A stretch of 64,000 nt of DNA, from the NCBI GenBank assembly GCA_036435485.1, contig CM071595.1, positions 3,472,001-3,536,000 on the forward strand, given 5' to 3'. Below are positions 13,153 through 24,715 of the stretch, piece by piece. This stretch comes from Saposhnikovia divaricata (taxonomy: Eukaryota; Streptophyta; Magnoliopsida; Apiales; Apiaceae). The notes under the pieces were generated by a model. The model ran no database searches and had not been told where the DNA came from. It saw nothing but the letters and a program-made list of their open reading frames with translations. Numbering within the stretch: the stretch's first letter is position 1; every line of letters begins with the position of its first letter. Both the position numbers and the translations under genes were made by a program.

Positions 13153-15145
13153 TTTTAACAATATCCCGTGTACTAACCCCTTTGGGAATATCCGAAAATC
13201 GAGTTTCGATTATATCAGCTCCGATTCAGGTGCGAAACGCGTCAAATAAAATTTTGTTGAATCCCAATAACCCGTAGGAACAAAATATGTAAAAATGTCG
13301 ATGAAATGGTCAGACCCAATTTTTAACAATATTTCGTGTACTAACCCTTTTGAGGATTATCCGAAAACCGATTTTCAATCATATCAGGTCCGATTCAGGT
13401 TCGAACTACGTCAAATAAAATTATGTTGAACTTTAATAACACATAGGAACAAAATATGTAAAAATATCCACAAAATGGTCCGACTCGATTTTTAACAATA
13501 TCCAGTGTACTAACCCCTTTGGGAATATCCGAAAATCGAGTTTCGATTATATCAGCTCCGATTTAGGTCCGAAACGCGTCAAATAAAATTTTGTTGAATC
13601 CCAATAACCCGTAGGAACAAAATATGTAAAAATGTCCACGAAATGGTCCGACCCGATTTTTAACAATATTTCGTGTACTAACCCCTTTGAGGATTATCCG
13701 AAAACCGATGTTCAATCATATCAGGTCCGATTTAGGTTCGAACTACGTCAAATAAAATTTTGTTGAATTTTAATAACCCATAGGAACAAAATCTGTAAAA
13801 ATATCCACAAAATGGCCCGACTCGATTTTTAACAATACCCCGTATGCTAACACCTTTTTAGGATTATCCGAAAATCGGGTTTCGATCATATCAGCTCCGA
13901 TTCGGGTACGAATTACGTCAAATAAAATTTCATTGAATTCCAATAACCCATAAGAATAAAATATGTAAAAATATCCATAAAATGGTTCGACTCGATTTTT
14001 AACAATATCCCGTGTATTAACCCCTTTGAGGATTATCCGAAAACCGAGTTTCGGTCATTTCAGCCCCGATTCAGGTCCGACCGGCACCAAATAAAATTTC
14101 ATTGAATTCCAATAACCCATAGGAACAAAATATGTAAAAATATCCACAAAATGGTCCGACTCGATTTTTAACAATATCCCTTGTACTAACCCCTTTGGCA
14201 ATATCCGAAAATCAAGTTTCGATTATATCAGCTCCGATTCAGGTCCGAAACGCGTCAAATAAACTTTTGTTGAATCCCAATAACCCGTAGGAACAAAATA
14301 TGTAAAAATGTCCATGAAATGGTCCGACCCGATTTTTAACAATATTTCGTGTACTAACCCTTTTGAGGATTATTCGAAAACCGATTTTCATTCAGATCAG
14401 GTCCGATTCAGGTTCGAACTACGTCAAATAAAATTTTGTTGAATTTTAATAACCCATAGGAACAAAATCTGTAAAAATATGCATAAAATGGTCGGACTTG
14501 ATTTTTAACAATATCCCGTGTACCAACACCTTTTTAGGATTATCCGAAAATCGGGTTTCGATCATATCAGCTCCGATTCGGGTCCGAATTACGTCAAATA
14601 AAATTTCATTGAATTCCAATAACCCATAGGAACCAAATATATAAACATATCCACAAAGTGGTCCGACTCGATTTTTAAGTCTGAACCGCGTCAAATAAAA
14701 TTTGGTTGAATCCTGGTTTAGGGTTTAGGGTTTAAGTTTTAGGTTTTAGGGTTTTGGGTTTGAGGGTTTAAGATTTTAGGGTTTAGGGTCTAAGGTTTAG
14801 TGTTTAGGGGTTTAAGGTTTAGGATTTAGGGTTTAGGGTTCATGGTTCCGAAAACCGAGTTTCGATCATATCAGCTACGATTCCGGTCCGAACCGCGTCA
14901 AATAAAATTTCGTTGAATTCCAATAACCAATAAGAACAAAATATGTAAAAATACCCATAAAATGGTTCGACTCGATTTTTAACAATATCCCGTGTACTAA
15001 CCCCTTTGAAGATTATCCGAAAACCGAGTTTCGGTCATTTCAGCCCCGATTCAGGTCCGACCGGCACCAAATAAAATTTCAATGAATTCTAATAACCCAT
15101 AGGAACAAAATATGTAAAAATATCCACAAAATGGTCCGACTCGAA
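13153..15145. repeat. Satellite HOR unit 7 (~1993 bp)
   Basis: Related to units 5 and 6 with a different monomer complement. The telomere-like block at 14715-14841 directly follows a short truncated monomer. Confidence 0.78.
14715..14841. repeat. Telomere-like block in HOR 7
   Basis: TTTAGGG-variant run with the same end (GGTTCATGG) and a TTTAGTG variant in the middle. Confidence 0.88.
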
Positions 15146-16800
15146 TTTTAACAATATCCCGTGTACTAACCCCTTTGGGAATATCCGAAAATCGAGTTTC
15201 GATTATATCAGCTCCGATTCAGGTCCGAAACGCGTCAAATAAAATTTTGTTGAATCCCAATAACCCGTAGGAACAAAATATGTAAAAATGTTGATGAAAT
15301 GGTCCGACCCAATTTTTAACAATATTTCGTGTACTAACCCTTTTGAGGATTATCCGAATACCGATTTTCAATCATATCAGGTCCGATTCAGGTTCGAACT
15401 ACGTCAAATAAAATTTTATTGAATTTTAATAACCCATAGGAACAAAATCTCTAAAAATATCCACAAAATGGCCCGACTCGATTTTTAACAATATCCCGTA
15501 TGCTAACACCTTTTTAGGATTATCCGAAAATCGGGTTTCGATCATATCAGCTCCGATTCGGGTCCGAATTACGTCAAATAAAATTTCATTGAATTCCAAT
15601 AACCCATAAGAACGAAATATGTAAAAATATCCATAAAATGGTTCGACTCGATTTTTAACAATATCCCGTGTACTAACCCCTTTGAGGATTATCCAAAAAC
15701 CGAGTTTCGGTCATTTCAGCCCCGATTCAGGTCCGACCGGCACCAAATAAAATTTCATTAAATTCCAATAACCCATAGGAACAAAATATGTAAAAATATC
15801 AGCAAAATGGTCCGACTCAATTTTTAACAATATCCCGTGTACTAACCCCTTTGGGAATATCCGAAAATCGAGTTTCAATTATATCAGCTCCGATTGAGGT
15901 CCGAAATGCATCAAATAAAATTTTGTTGAATCCCAATACCCCATAGGAACAAAATATGTAAAAATGTCCATGAAATGGTCCGACCCGATTTTTAACAATA
16001 TTTCGTGTACTAACCCCTTTGACGATTATCCGAAAACCGATTTTCAATCATATCAAGTCCGATTCAGGTTCGAACTACGTCAAATAAAATTTTGTTGAAT
16101 TTTAATAACCCAGAGGAACAAAATATATAAAAATATCCATAAAATGGTCCGACTGGATTTTTAGCAATATCCCGTGTACTAACCCCTTTGAGAATTTTCC
16201 GAAAGCCGAATTTCGAACATATCAGCTCGGATTCTGGTCCGAACTGCGTCAAATAAAATTTCATTGAATTCCAATAACCCATAGGAACCAAATATGTAAA
16301 AATATCCACAAAGTGGTCCGACTCGATTTTTAAGTCTGAACCGCGTCAAATAAAATTTGGTTGAATGCTGGTCTAGGGTTTAGGGTTTAGATTTTAGGGT
16401 TTAGGGTTTGAGGGTTTAAGATTTTAGGGTTTATGGTCTAAGGTTTAGGGTTTAGGGGTTTAAGGTTTAGGAGTTAGGGTTTAGGGTTTAGGGTTCATGG
16501 TTCCGAAAACCGAGTTTCGATCATATCAGCTCCGATTCCGGTCCGAACTTCGTCAAATAAAATTTCGTTGAATTCCAATAACACATAAGAACAAAATATG
16601 TAAAAATATCCATAAAATGGTTCGAATCGATTTTTAACAATATCCTGTGTACTAAACCCTTTGAAGATTATCCGAAAACCGAGTTTCATTCATTTCTGCC
16701 TCGATTCAGGTCCGACCGGCACCAAATAAAATTTTATTGAATTCCAATAACCCATAGGAACAAAATATGTAAAAATATCCACAAAATGGTCCGACTCGAT
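15146..16800. repeat. Satellite HOR unit 8 (~1655 bp)
   Basis: Shorter HOR made of monomer types also seen in unit 9. Telomere-like block at 16371-16496. Confidence 0.78.
16371..16496. repeat. Telomere-like block in HOR 8
   Basis: TTTAGGG-variant run starting with a mutated TCTAGGG unit and ending in three near-perfect units. Confidence 0.88.
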
Positions 16801-19117
16801 TTTTAACAATATCCCGTGTACTAACCCCTTTGGGAATATCCGAAAATCGAGTTTCGATTATATCAGCTCCGATTCAGGTCCGAAACGCGTCAAAAAAATT
16901 TTTGTTGAATCCCAATAACCCGTAGGAATAAAATATGTAAAAATGTCCATGAAATGGTCCGACCCAATTTTTAACAATATTTCGTGTACTAACCCTTTTG
17001 AGGATTATCCAAAAACCGATTTTCAATCTTATCAGGTCCGATTCAGGTTCGAACTACGTCAAATAAAATTATGTTGAATTTTAATAACACATAGGAACAA
17101 AATCTCTAAAAATATCCAGAAAATGGCCCGACTCGATTTTTAACAATACCCCGTATGCTAACATCTTTTTAGGATTATCCGAAAATCGGGTTTCGATCAT
17201 ATCAGCTCCGATTCGGGTCCGAATTACGTCAAATAAAATTTCATTGAATTCCAATAACCCATAAGAACGAAATATGTAAAAATATCCATAAAATGGTTCG
17301 ACTCGATTTTTAACAATATCCCGTGTACTAACCCCTTTGAGGATTATCCAAAAACCGAGTTTCGGTCATTTCAGCCCCGATTCAGGTCCGACCGGCACCA
17401 AATAAAATTTCATTGAATTCCAATAACCCACAGGAACAAAATATGTAAAAATATCAACAAAATGGTCCAACTCAATTTTTAACAATATCCCGTGTACTAA
17501 CCCCTTTGGGAATATCCGAAAATCGAGTTTCAATTATATCAGCTCCGATTGAGGTCCGAAATGCATCAAATAAAATTTTGTTGAATCCCAATAACCCGTA
17601 GGAACAAAATATGTAAAAATATCCATGAAATGGTCCGACCCGATTTTTAACAGTATTTCGTGTACTAACCCTTTTGAGGATTATTCGAAAACCGATTTTC
17701 ATTCAGATCAGGTCCGATTCAGGTTCGAACTACGTCAAATAAAATTTTGTTGAATTTTAATAACCCATAGGAACAAAATCTGTAAAAATATGCATAAAAT
17801 GGTCCGACTTGATTTTTAACAATATCCCGTGTACTAACCCCTTTGAGAATTTTCCGAAAATAGAGTTTCGATCATATCAGCTCCGATTCCGGTCTGAACT
17901 GCGTCAAATAAAATTTCGTTGAATTCCAATAACCCAGAGGAACAAAATCTGTAAAAATATCCACAAAATGGTCCGACTTGATTTTTAACAATATCCCGTG
18001 TACTAACCCCTTTGAGAATTATCCGAAAACCAAGTTTCGATCATTTGAGCCCCGATTCAGGTCCGAACGGCACCAGATAAAATTTCATTGAATTCCAATA
18101 ACCCATATTAACAAAATATGTAAAAATATCCACAAAATAGTCTGACTCAATTTTTAACAATATCCCGTGTACTAACCCCTTTTGGGAATATCCGAAAATC
18201 GAGTTTTGATTATATCAGTTCCGATTCAGGTCCGAAATGCGTCAAATAAATTTTTGTTGAATCCCAATAACCCGTAGGAACAAAATATGTAAAAATGTCC
18301 ATGAAATGGTCCAACCCGATTTTTAGCAACATTTCGTGTACTAACTCCTTTGAGGATTATCCGAAAACCGATTTTCAATCATATCAGGTCCGATTCAGGT
18401 TCGAACTACGTCAAATAAAATTTTGTTGAATTTTAATAACCCATAGGAACAAAATATATAAAATATCCACAAAATGGTCCGACTGGATTTTTAGCAATAT
18501 CCCGTGTACTAACCCCTTTGAGAATTTCCGAACGCCGATCAGCTCCGATTCTGGTCCGAACTGCGTCAAATAAAATTTCATTGAATTCCAATAACCCATA
18601 GGAACCTAATATGTAAAAATATCCACAAAGTGGTCCAACTCGATTTTTAAGTCTAAACCGCGTAAAATAAAATTTGGTTGAATGCTGGTTTAGGGTTTAG
18701 GGTTTAAGGTTTAGGGTTTAGGTTTTAGGGTTTGAGGGTTTAATATTTTAGGGTTTAGGGACTAAGGTTTAGGGTTTAGGGATTTAAGGTTTAGGATTTA
18801 GGGTTTAGGGTTCATGGTTCCGAAAACCGAGTTTCGAACATATCAGCTCCGATTCCGGTCCGAACTGCGTCAAATAAAATTTCGTTGAATTCCAATAACC
18901 CATAAGAACAAAATATGTAAAAATATCCATAAAATGGTTCGACTCAATTTTTAACAATATCCCGTGTACTAACCCCTTTGAAGATTATCCGAAAACCGAG
19001 TTTCGGTCATTTCAGCCCCGATTCAGGTCCGACCGGCACCAAATAAAATTTCATTGAATTCCAATAATCCATAGGAACAAAATATGTAAAAATATCCACA
19101 AAATGGTCCGACTCGAT
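16801..19117. repeat. Satellite HOR unit 9 (~2317 bp)
   Basis: Diverged HOR with more substitutions and small deletions than the left units; one monomer near 18530 has lost several bases around the dyad. Telomere-like block at 18687-18812. Confidence 0.78.
18687..18812. repeat. Telomere-like block in HOR 9
   Basis: TTTAGGG-variant run with TTTAATA and GACTAAGG changes, same flanks as the others. Confidence 0.88.
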
Positions 19118-19983
19118 TTTTAACAATATCCCGTGTACTAACCCCTTTGGGAATATCCGAAAATCGAGTTTCGATTATATCAGCTCCGATTCAGGTCCGA
19201 AACGCGTCAAATAAAATTTTGTTGAATCCCAATAACCCGTAGGAACAAAATATGTAAAAATGTCCACGAAATGGTCCGACCCGATTTTTAACAATATTTC
19301 GTGTACTAACCCCTTTGAGGATTATCCGAAAACCGATGTTCAATCATATCAGGTCTGATTTAGGTTCGAACTACGTCAAATAAAATTGTGTTGAATTTTA
19401 ATAACCCATAGGAACAAAATCTGTAAAAATATCCACAAAATGGCCCGACTCGATTTTTAACAATACCCCGTATGCTAACACCTTTTTAGGATTATTCGAA
19501 AGTCGGGTTTCGATCATATCAGCTCCGATTCGGGTCCGAATTACGTCAAATAAAATTTCATTGAATTCCAATAACCCATAAGAACAAAATATATAAAAAT
19601 ATCCATAAAATGGTTCGACTCGATTTTTAACAATATCCCGTGTACTAACCCCTTTGAGGATTATCCGAAAACCGAGTTTCGATCATTTCAGCCCCGATTC
19701 AGGTCCGACCGGCACCAAATAAAATTTCATTGAATTCCAATAACCCATAGGAACAAAATATGTAAAAATATCCACAAAATGGTCCGACTCAATTTTTAAC
19801 AATATCCCGTGTACTAACCCCATTGGGAATATCCGAAAATCGAGTTTCGATTATATCAGCTCCGATTCAGGTCCGAAATGCGTCAAATAAATTTTTGTTG
19901 AATCCCAATAACCCATAGGAACAAAAAGTCCGAAATGCGTCAAATAAAGTCTGAACTGCGTCAAATAAAATTTGGTTGAATGC

Positions 19984-20090
19984 TGGTTTAGGGTTTAGGT
20001 TTTAGGGTTTGAGGGTTTAAGATTTTAGGGTTTAGGGTCTAAGGTTTAGGGTTTAGGGGTTTTTGGTTTAGGATTTAAGGTTTAGGGTTC
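19984..20090. repeat. Telomere-like block, irregular region, first of a close pair
   Basis: Short TTTAGGG-variant run. The left flank is a fusion of monomer fragments instead of the usual junction. Confidence 0.86.
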
Positions 20091-20268
20091 ATGGTTCCGA
20101 AAGTCGAGTTTCGATCATATCAGCTCCGATTCCGGCCCGAACTGCGTCAAATAAAATTTCATTGAATTCCAACAACCCATAGGCTCCAAATATGTAAAAA
20201 TATCCACAAAGTGGTCCGACTCGATTTTTAAGTCTGAACTGCGTCAAATAAAATTTGGTTGAATGCTG

Positions 20269-20400
20269 GTTTAGGGTTTAAGGTTTAGGGTTTGGGTTTT
20301 AGGGTTTAGGGTTTGAGGGTTTAAGATTTTAGGGTTTAGGGTCTAACGTTTAGGGTTTAGGGGTTTAAGGTTTAGGATTTAGGGTTTAGGGTTTAGGGTT
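20269..20400. repeat. Telomere-like block, irregular region, second of a close pair
   Basis: Follows the previous block after only about one monomer; same GGTTCATGG exit. Confidence 0.86.
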
Positions 20401-21839
20401 CATGGTTCCGAAAACCGAGTTTCGATCATATCAGCTCTGATTCCGGTCCGAACTCCGTCAAATAAAATTTCGTTGAATTCCAATAACCCATAGGAACGAA
20501 ATATGTAAAAATATCCACAAATTTTCCCGACTCGATTTTTAACAATATCCCATGTGCAAACACCTATTTAGGATTATCCGAAAACCGAGTTTCTATCATA
20601 TCAGCTCCAATTCAGGTCCAAATTTCGTCAAATAAAATTTCATTGAATTCAAATAATCCATAAGAATAAAATATGTAAAAATATCCCTAATCTGGTTTGA
20701 CTCAATTTTTAACAATATCTCGTGTACTAAAAATATCCCTTCGAGGATTATTCGAAAACCGAGTTTCGGTAATTTCAACCCCGATTCAGGTCCGAACTGC
20801 ACCAAATAAAATTTCATTTAATTCCAATAACCCATAAGAACAAAATATGAAAAAATATCCACAAAATGGTCCGACACGATTTTTAACAATATGCCATGTA
20901 CTAGCCCCTTTGAGGATTATCCGAAAATCGAGTTTCGATCATATCAGCTCCGATTCATGTCCGAATTGCGTCAAATAAAATTTCGTTGAATCCCAATAAC
21001 CCATAAGAACAAAATATGTAAAAATATCCACAAAATGGTCTGACTTGATTTTTAACAATATCCTGTGTACTAACCCCTTTGAGAATTTTTCGAAAACCGA
21101 GTTTCGATCATATCAGCTCCGATTCAGGTCCGAAATGCGTAAAATAAATTTTTGTTGAATCCCAATAACCCATAGGAACAAAGTATGTAAAAATATCCAC
21201 AAAATGGTCGGACTTGATTTTTAACAATATCCCATGTACTAACCCCTTTGAGAATTTTCCGAAAACCGAGTTTCGATCATATCAGCTCCGATTCATGTCC
21301 GAAATGCGTCAAATAAAATTTCATTGAATCCCAATAACCCATTGGAACGAAATATGTACAAATATCCACAAAATGGTCGGACTCAATTTTTAACAATATC
21401 CCATGTACTAGGCCCTTTGAGGATTATCCAAAAACCGAGTTTCGATGATATCAACTCCGATTCAGGTCTGAATTGCGTCAAATAAAATTTTGGTGAATTA
21501 CAATAAGCCATAGGAACAAAATATGTAAAATTATCCACAAAATGGTCCGACTTGATTTTTAACAATATCCCGTGTACTAACCCCTTTGAGAATTTTCTGA
21601 AAACCGAGTTTCGATCATATCAGCTCCGATTCCGGTCCGAACTGCGTCAAATAAAATTTCGTTGAATTCCAATAACCCATAGGAACAAAATATGTAAAAA
21701 TATCCAGAAAATGGTCCGACTCGATTTTTAACAATATCACGTGTACTAACCCCTTTGAGGATTATCCGAAAACAGAGTTTCGATCATATCAGCTTGGATT
21801 CAAGTCTGAACTGCATCAAATAAAATTTGGTTGAATGCT

Positions 21840-21974
21840 GGTTTAGGTTTTAAGGTTTAGGGTTTAGGGTTTTAGGATTTAAGGTTTTAGGGTTTAGGGT
21901 CTAAGGTTTAGGGTTTGGGGGTAAGGGTTTAGGGGTTTAAGATTTACGATTTAGGGTTTAGGGTTCAGGGTTCC
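21840..21974. repeat. Telomere-like block with alternative exit
   Basis: TTTAGGG-variant run ending GGTTCAGGGTTCC and joined to a monomer at CTTAGGAACAAAATATG. This is a different junction from the other blocks and is shared only with the block at 62810. Confidence 0.86.
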
Positions 21975-22908
21975 TTAGGAACAAAATATGTAAAAATATC
22001 CACAAAATGGCCCGACTCAATTTTTAACAATACCCCGTATGCTAACACCTTTTTAGGATTATCCGAAAATCGAGTTTCGATCATATCAGCTCCGATTCGG
22101 GTCTGAATTGCGTCAAATAAAATTTCATTGAATTCCGATAACCCATAAAAACAAAATATGTAAAAATATCCATAAAATGGTTCGACTCGATTTTTAAAAA
22201 TATCCCGTGTACTAACCCCTTTGAGGATTATCCGAAAACCGAGTTTCGGTCATTTCAGCCCCGATTCAGGTCCGACCGGCACCAAATAAAATTTCATTGA
22301 ATTCCAATAACCCATAGGAACAAAATATGTAAAAATATCCACAAAATGGTCCGACTCAATTTTTAACAATATCCCGTGTACTAACCCCATTGGGAATATC
22401 CGAAAATTGAGTTTCGATTATATCAGCTCCGATTCAGGTCCGAAATGCGTAAAATAAATTTTTGTTGAATCCCAATAACCCATAGGAACAAAATATGTAA
22501 AAATGTCCATGAAATGGTCCGACCTGATTTTTAACAATATTTCGTGTACTAACCCCTTTGAGGATTATCCGAAAACCGATTTTCAATCATATCAGGTCCG
22601 ATTCAGCTTCGAACTACGTCAAATAAAATTTTGTTGTATTTTAATAACCCATAGGAACAAAATATATAAAAATATCAACAAAATGGTCCGAATGAATTTT
22701 TAGCAATATCCCGTGTACTAACCCCTTTGAGAATTTTCCGAAAGCCAAGTTTCGATCATATCAACTCAGATTCCGGTCCGAACTACGTCAAATAAAATTT
22801 CATTGAATTCCAATAACCCATAGGAACCAAATATGTAAAAATATCCACAAAGTGGTCCGACTCAATTTTTAAGTCTGAACTGCGTCAAATAAAATTTGGT
22901 TGAATGCT

Positions 22909-23028
22909 GGTTTAGGGTTTAAGGTTTAGGGTTTAGGTTTTAGGGTTTAGGGTTTGAGGGTTTAAGATTTTAGGGTTTAGGGTCTAAGGTTTAGGGTTTA
23001 GGGGTTTAAGGTTTAGGGTTTAGGGTTC
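22909..23028. repeat. Telomere-like block nearest the retrotransposon nest
   Basis: Standard junctions; lies about 110 bp before the insertion point of element A. Confidence 0.86.
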
Positions 23029-23135
23029 ATGGTTTCGAAAACCGAGTTTCGATCATATCAGCTCCGATTCCGGTCCGAACTGCGTCAAATAAAATTTCGT
23101 TGAATTCCAATAACCCATAGGAACAAAATATGTAA

Positions 23136-23140
23136 AAATA
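23136..23140. other. Target-site duplication of element A (left)
   Basis: AAATA from the satellite monomer, repeated directly after the 3' LTR at 61991-61995. Confidence 0.93.
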
Positions 23141-24702
23141 TGTTATTGTAGGTGCCCTAGAGGCAATACATTGTTTCTTAAATAAACCTTATGTCATTTG
23201 ATTATTAAATAAATGTATTTATTATGACTTTAATTACTGCGATATATTTGTTAGCATAATAAATGTCCTTAGAATAATGATACCCATTGTATAGTTTAAG
23301 TACATGACTTGAACTTGAGATTATATATTAAATCATATTCTTAAAGGTCCCTAGTCGATTATTATTATATCAGGACAATAATTATATATATAGACTAGTA
23401 TGTTGTTTGACAGATAACCACATCTCATTGGTTATAAGTATGGAGTTACTAAAGTCAATACATAGGTACATGTAGGAGTACATGGTACTGGACATACCCA
23501 AAGTGAGATTCTTCATGTTAATTAAGTCATAAGAAAGACTCACAGTGATAATGGTGTAATGATCCTTTGACTTGAGATCATTATATTTCTATACGAGGAT
23601 AATATACTTTGACTACATTAAAAGTTACCTTTGACCGGGTGATGATAAAAGTGGACATCGGGTATATTGTGAATCGTATGAGAAATATGAATGATAGATA
23701 AAGGATTTAACCCTCCTATCAGGTAGGAGAGATATTATTGGCCTCTTGATTGAGTGAGACTATAAAATGCATGGCCGTGCTCAAATAGTGATTTGTTGTT
23801 AATAGTCTACTCATGGATCAAGTAAACCTGGATTAAATTATGAAGAGGATGACAATAAACATGTCTCGAGTTTAATCTATAATATTTGGTTAAAGGGATT
23901 ATACTACACGGAGACATTAATCACAAAAGGTATTATCGAATCACGATTTAATTATTATTTAATTGGGTAGCAATGATGTATTACTATATGCCGCTCATTG
24001 TTTATAATTTTATTGGAGAATAAAATTATTGCCAATTAAATAATAACATATAGGGTCACACACATAGAACAATTTAAGGAAGAATTAATTTAAATTATGA
24101 ATTTAAATTAATTAATGATAAATTGGATTTTATTAAATTGATGATTAAGTAAGACTTAATTAATTGAGCTAAAATAAAATTCAAATATATATGAGATATG
24201 ATTTTCTGATTATAATAATTGAGTATGACTTAATTATTATTTAAGTAATAGAATTTGATTCTATTATTTAATAAAACTACTTGGGCTATTTTTCACTTGG
24301 GCTAGGTTTTACTAAGTATGGCCTTTTCTTTTCACTATCATATAAATACAATATGATAGGTCAAAAGCAAGCTGTGAGAACATATACAGCCGTGAGATAG
24401 CTTGAGGGCAGGAGAGAAAAACCGAGATCTCATATCATCCATTGGTGGCTAGTACCTCCCTTCCAGGCAAGATCGTGAGACGTTCTTGATATTGTTCGAG
24501 TGGATACCATAGAGGGGGCTTCGAAGAGGAGTGCTCAGTAATCGTGGGAGGCTTTCAACATCGTTATTCTACAATTATAAAGCTCTGATAAGGTAAACGT
24601 TCTTACTACCATGATTATCCGAATTATTATACATGGATCCGGGCTTGGTTTCGATTTTTTTTATTTACTATTTTCGCTGCCTATTGATGATCAAAACCAA
24701 CA
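23141..24702 (+). repeat. 5' LTR of element A
   Basis: 1562 bp, TG...CA ends, aligned over its whole length with 60428-61990. It differs by about 35 substitutions plus indels: it lacks a 17-bp duplication found in the 3' copy and has about 13 bp extra in an AT-rich stretch near 24095. Confidence 0.95.
24341..24348 (+). promoter_or_regulatory. Probable TATA box of element A (5' LTR)
   Basis: TATAAATA in the second half of the LTR, in the element's sense orientation and conserved in the 3' LTR at 61629-61636. It would start transcription about 30 bp downstream, near 24375. This is motif and position only. Confidence 0.55.
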
Positions 24703-24703
24703 A

Positions 24704-24715
24704 TGGTATCAAAGC
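24704..24715 (+). other. Primer-binding site of element A
   Basis: TGGTATCAAAGC one base after the 5' LTR. It matches the complement of the initiator-Met tRNA 3' end (TGGTATCAGAGC) with one mismatch. Confidence 0.85.

Larger units (their letters stand above)
1..23135. repeat. Satellite array, ~168-bp monomer with higher-order structure (left part)
   Basis: Tandem monomers of 168-169 bp run without interruption. Monomer starts can be followed by the recurring TTTTTAACAATATCCCGTGT segment, for example near 1, 169, 338, 491, 660 and 828. Every monomer repeats the same landmarks: CGTGTACTAACCCC, a CCGAAA...TTTCGG dyad, GTCAAATAAAATTT and GGAACAAAATATGTAAAAAT. A monomer subtype lacks about 16 bp before the TTTTTAAC segment (near 480, 1139, 2768, 3427, 5057, 5716, 7339, 9641 and 11990) and marks HOR phase. 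The monomer size is in the nucleosomal range usual for plant centromeric and subtelomeric satellites; which of these it is cannot be decided here. No gene is seen inside. The minus-strand open frames are a by-product of the monomer. Confidence 0.97.
19118..23135. repeat. Diverged satellite flank with irregular HORs
   Basis: Monomers are still recognisable but spacing is irregular. Telomere-like blocks lie at 19984, 20269, 21840 and 22909, the first two only 285 bp apart. Near 19920-19975 fragments of different monomers are fused. The 20510-22030 stretch matches 61991-63010 on the other side of the retrotransposon nest, showing an older HOR form. Confidence 0.8.

Noticed and set aside
1868..23028. 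True telomere or chromosome end
   Set aside because: Blocks are short, degenerate and embedded in satellite on both sides.
1..23135. Minus-strand ORFs of 60-103 codons in the satellite as genes
   Set aside because: They repeat with the monomer, start at arbitrary codons and vary in frame and length with each indel.
1..23135. CENP-B-box-like motif (TTTCGTTGAATTCC) in monomers
   Set aside because: It matches only the first part of the box and lacks the CGGG end; plants are not known to rely on this box.
24704..24715. Part of a tRNA gene (TGGTATCAAAGC)
   Set aside because: It is only the 12-base primer-binding site next to an LTR; no cloverleaf can be formed. The same holds for 47638-47649 and 58097-58108.
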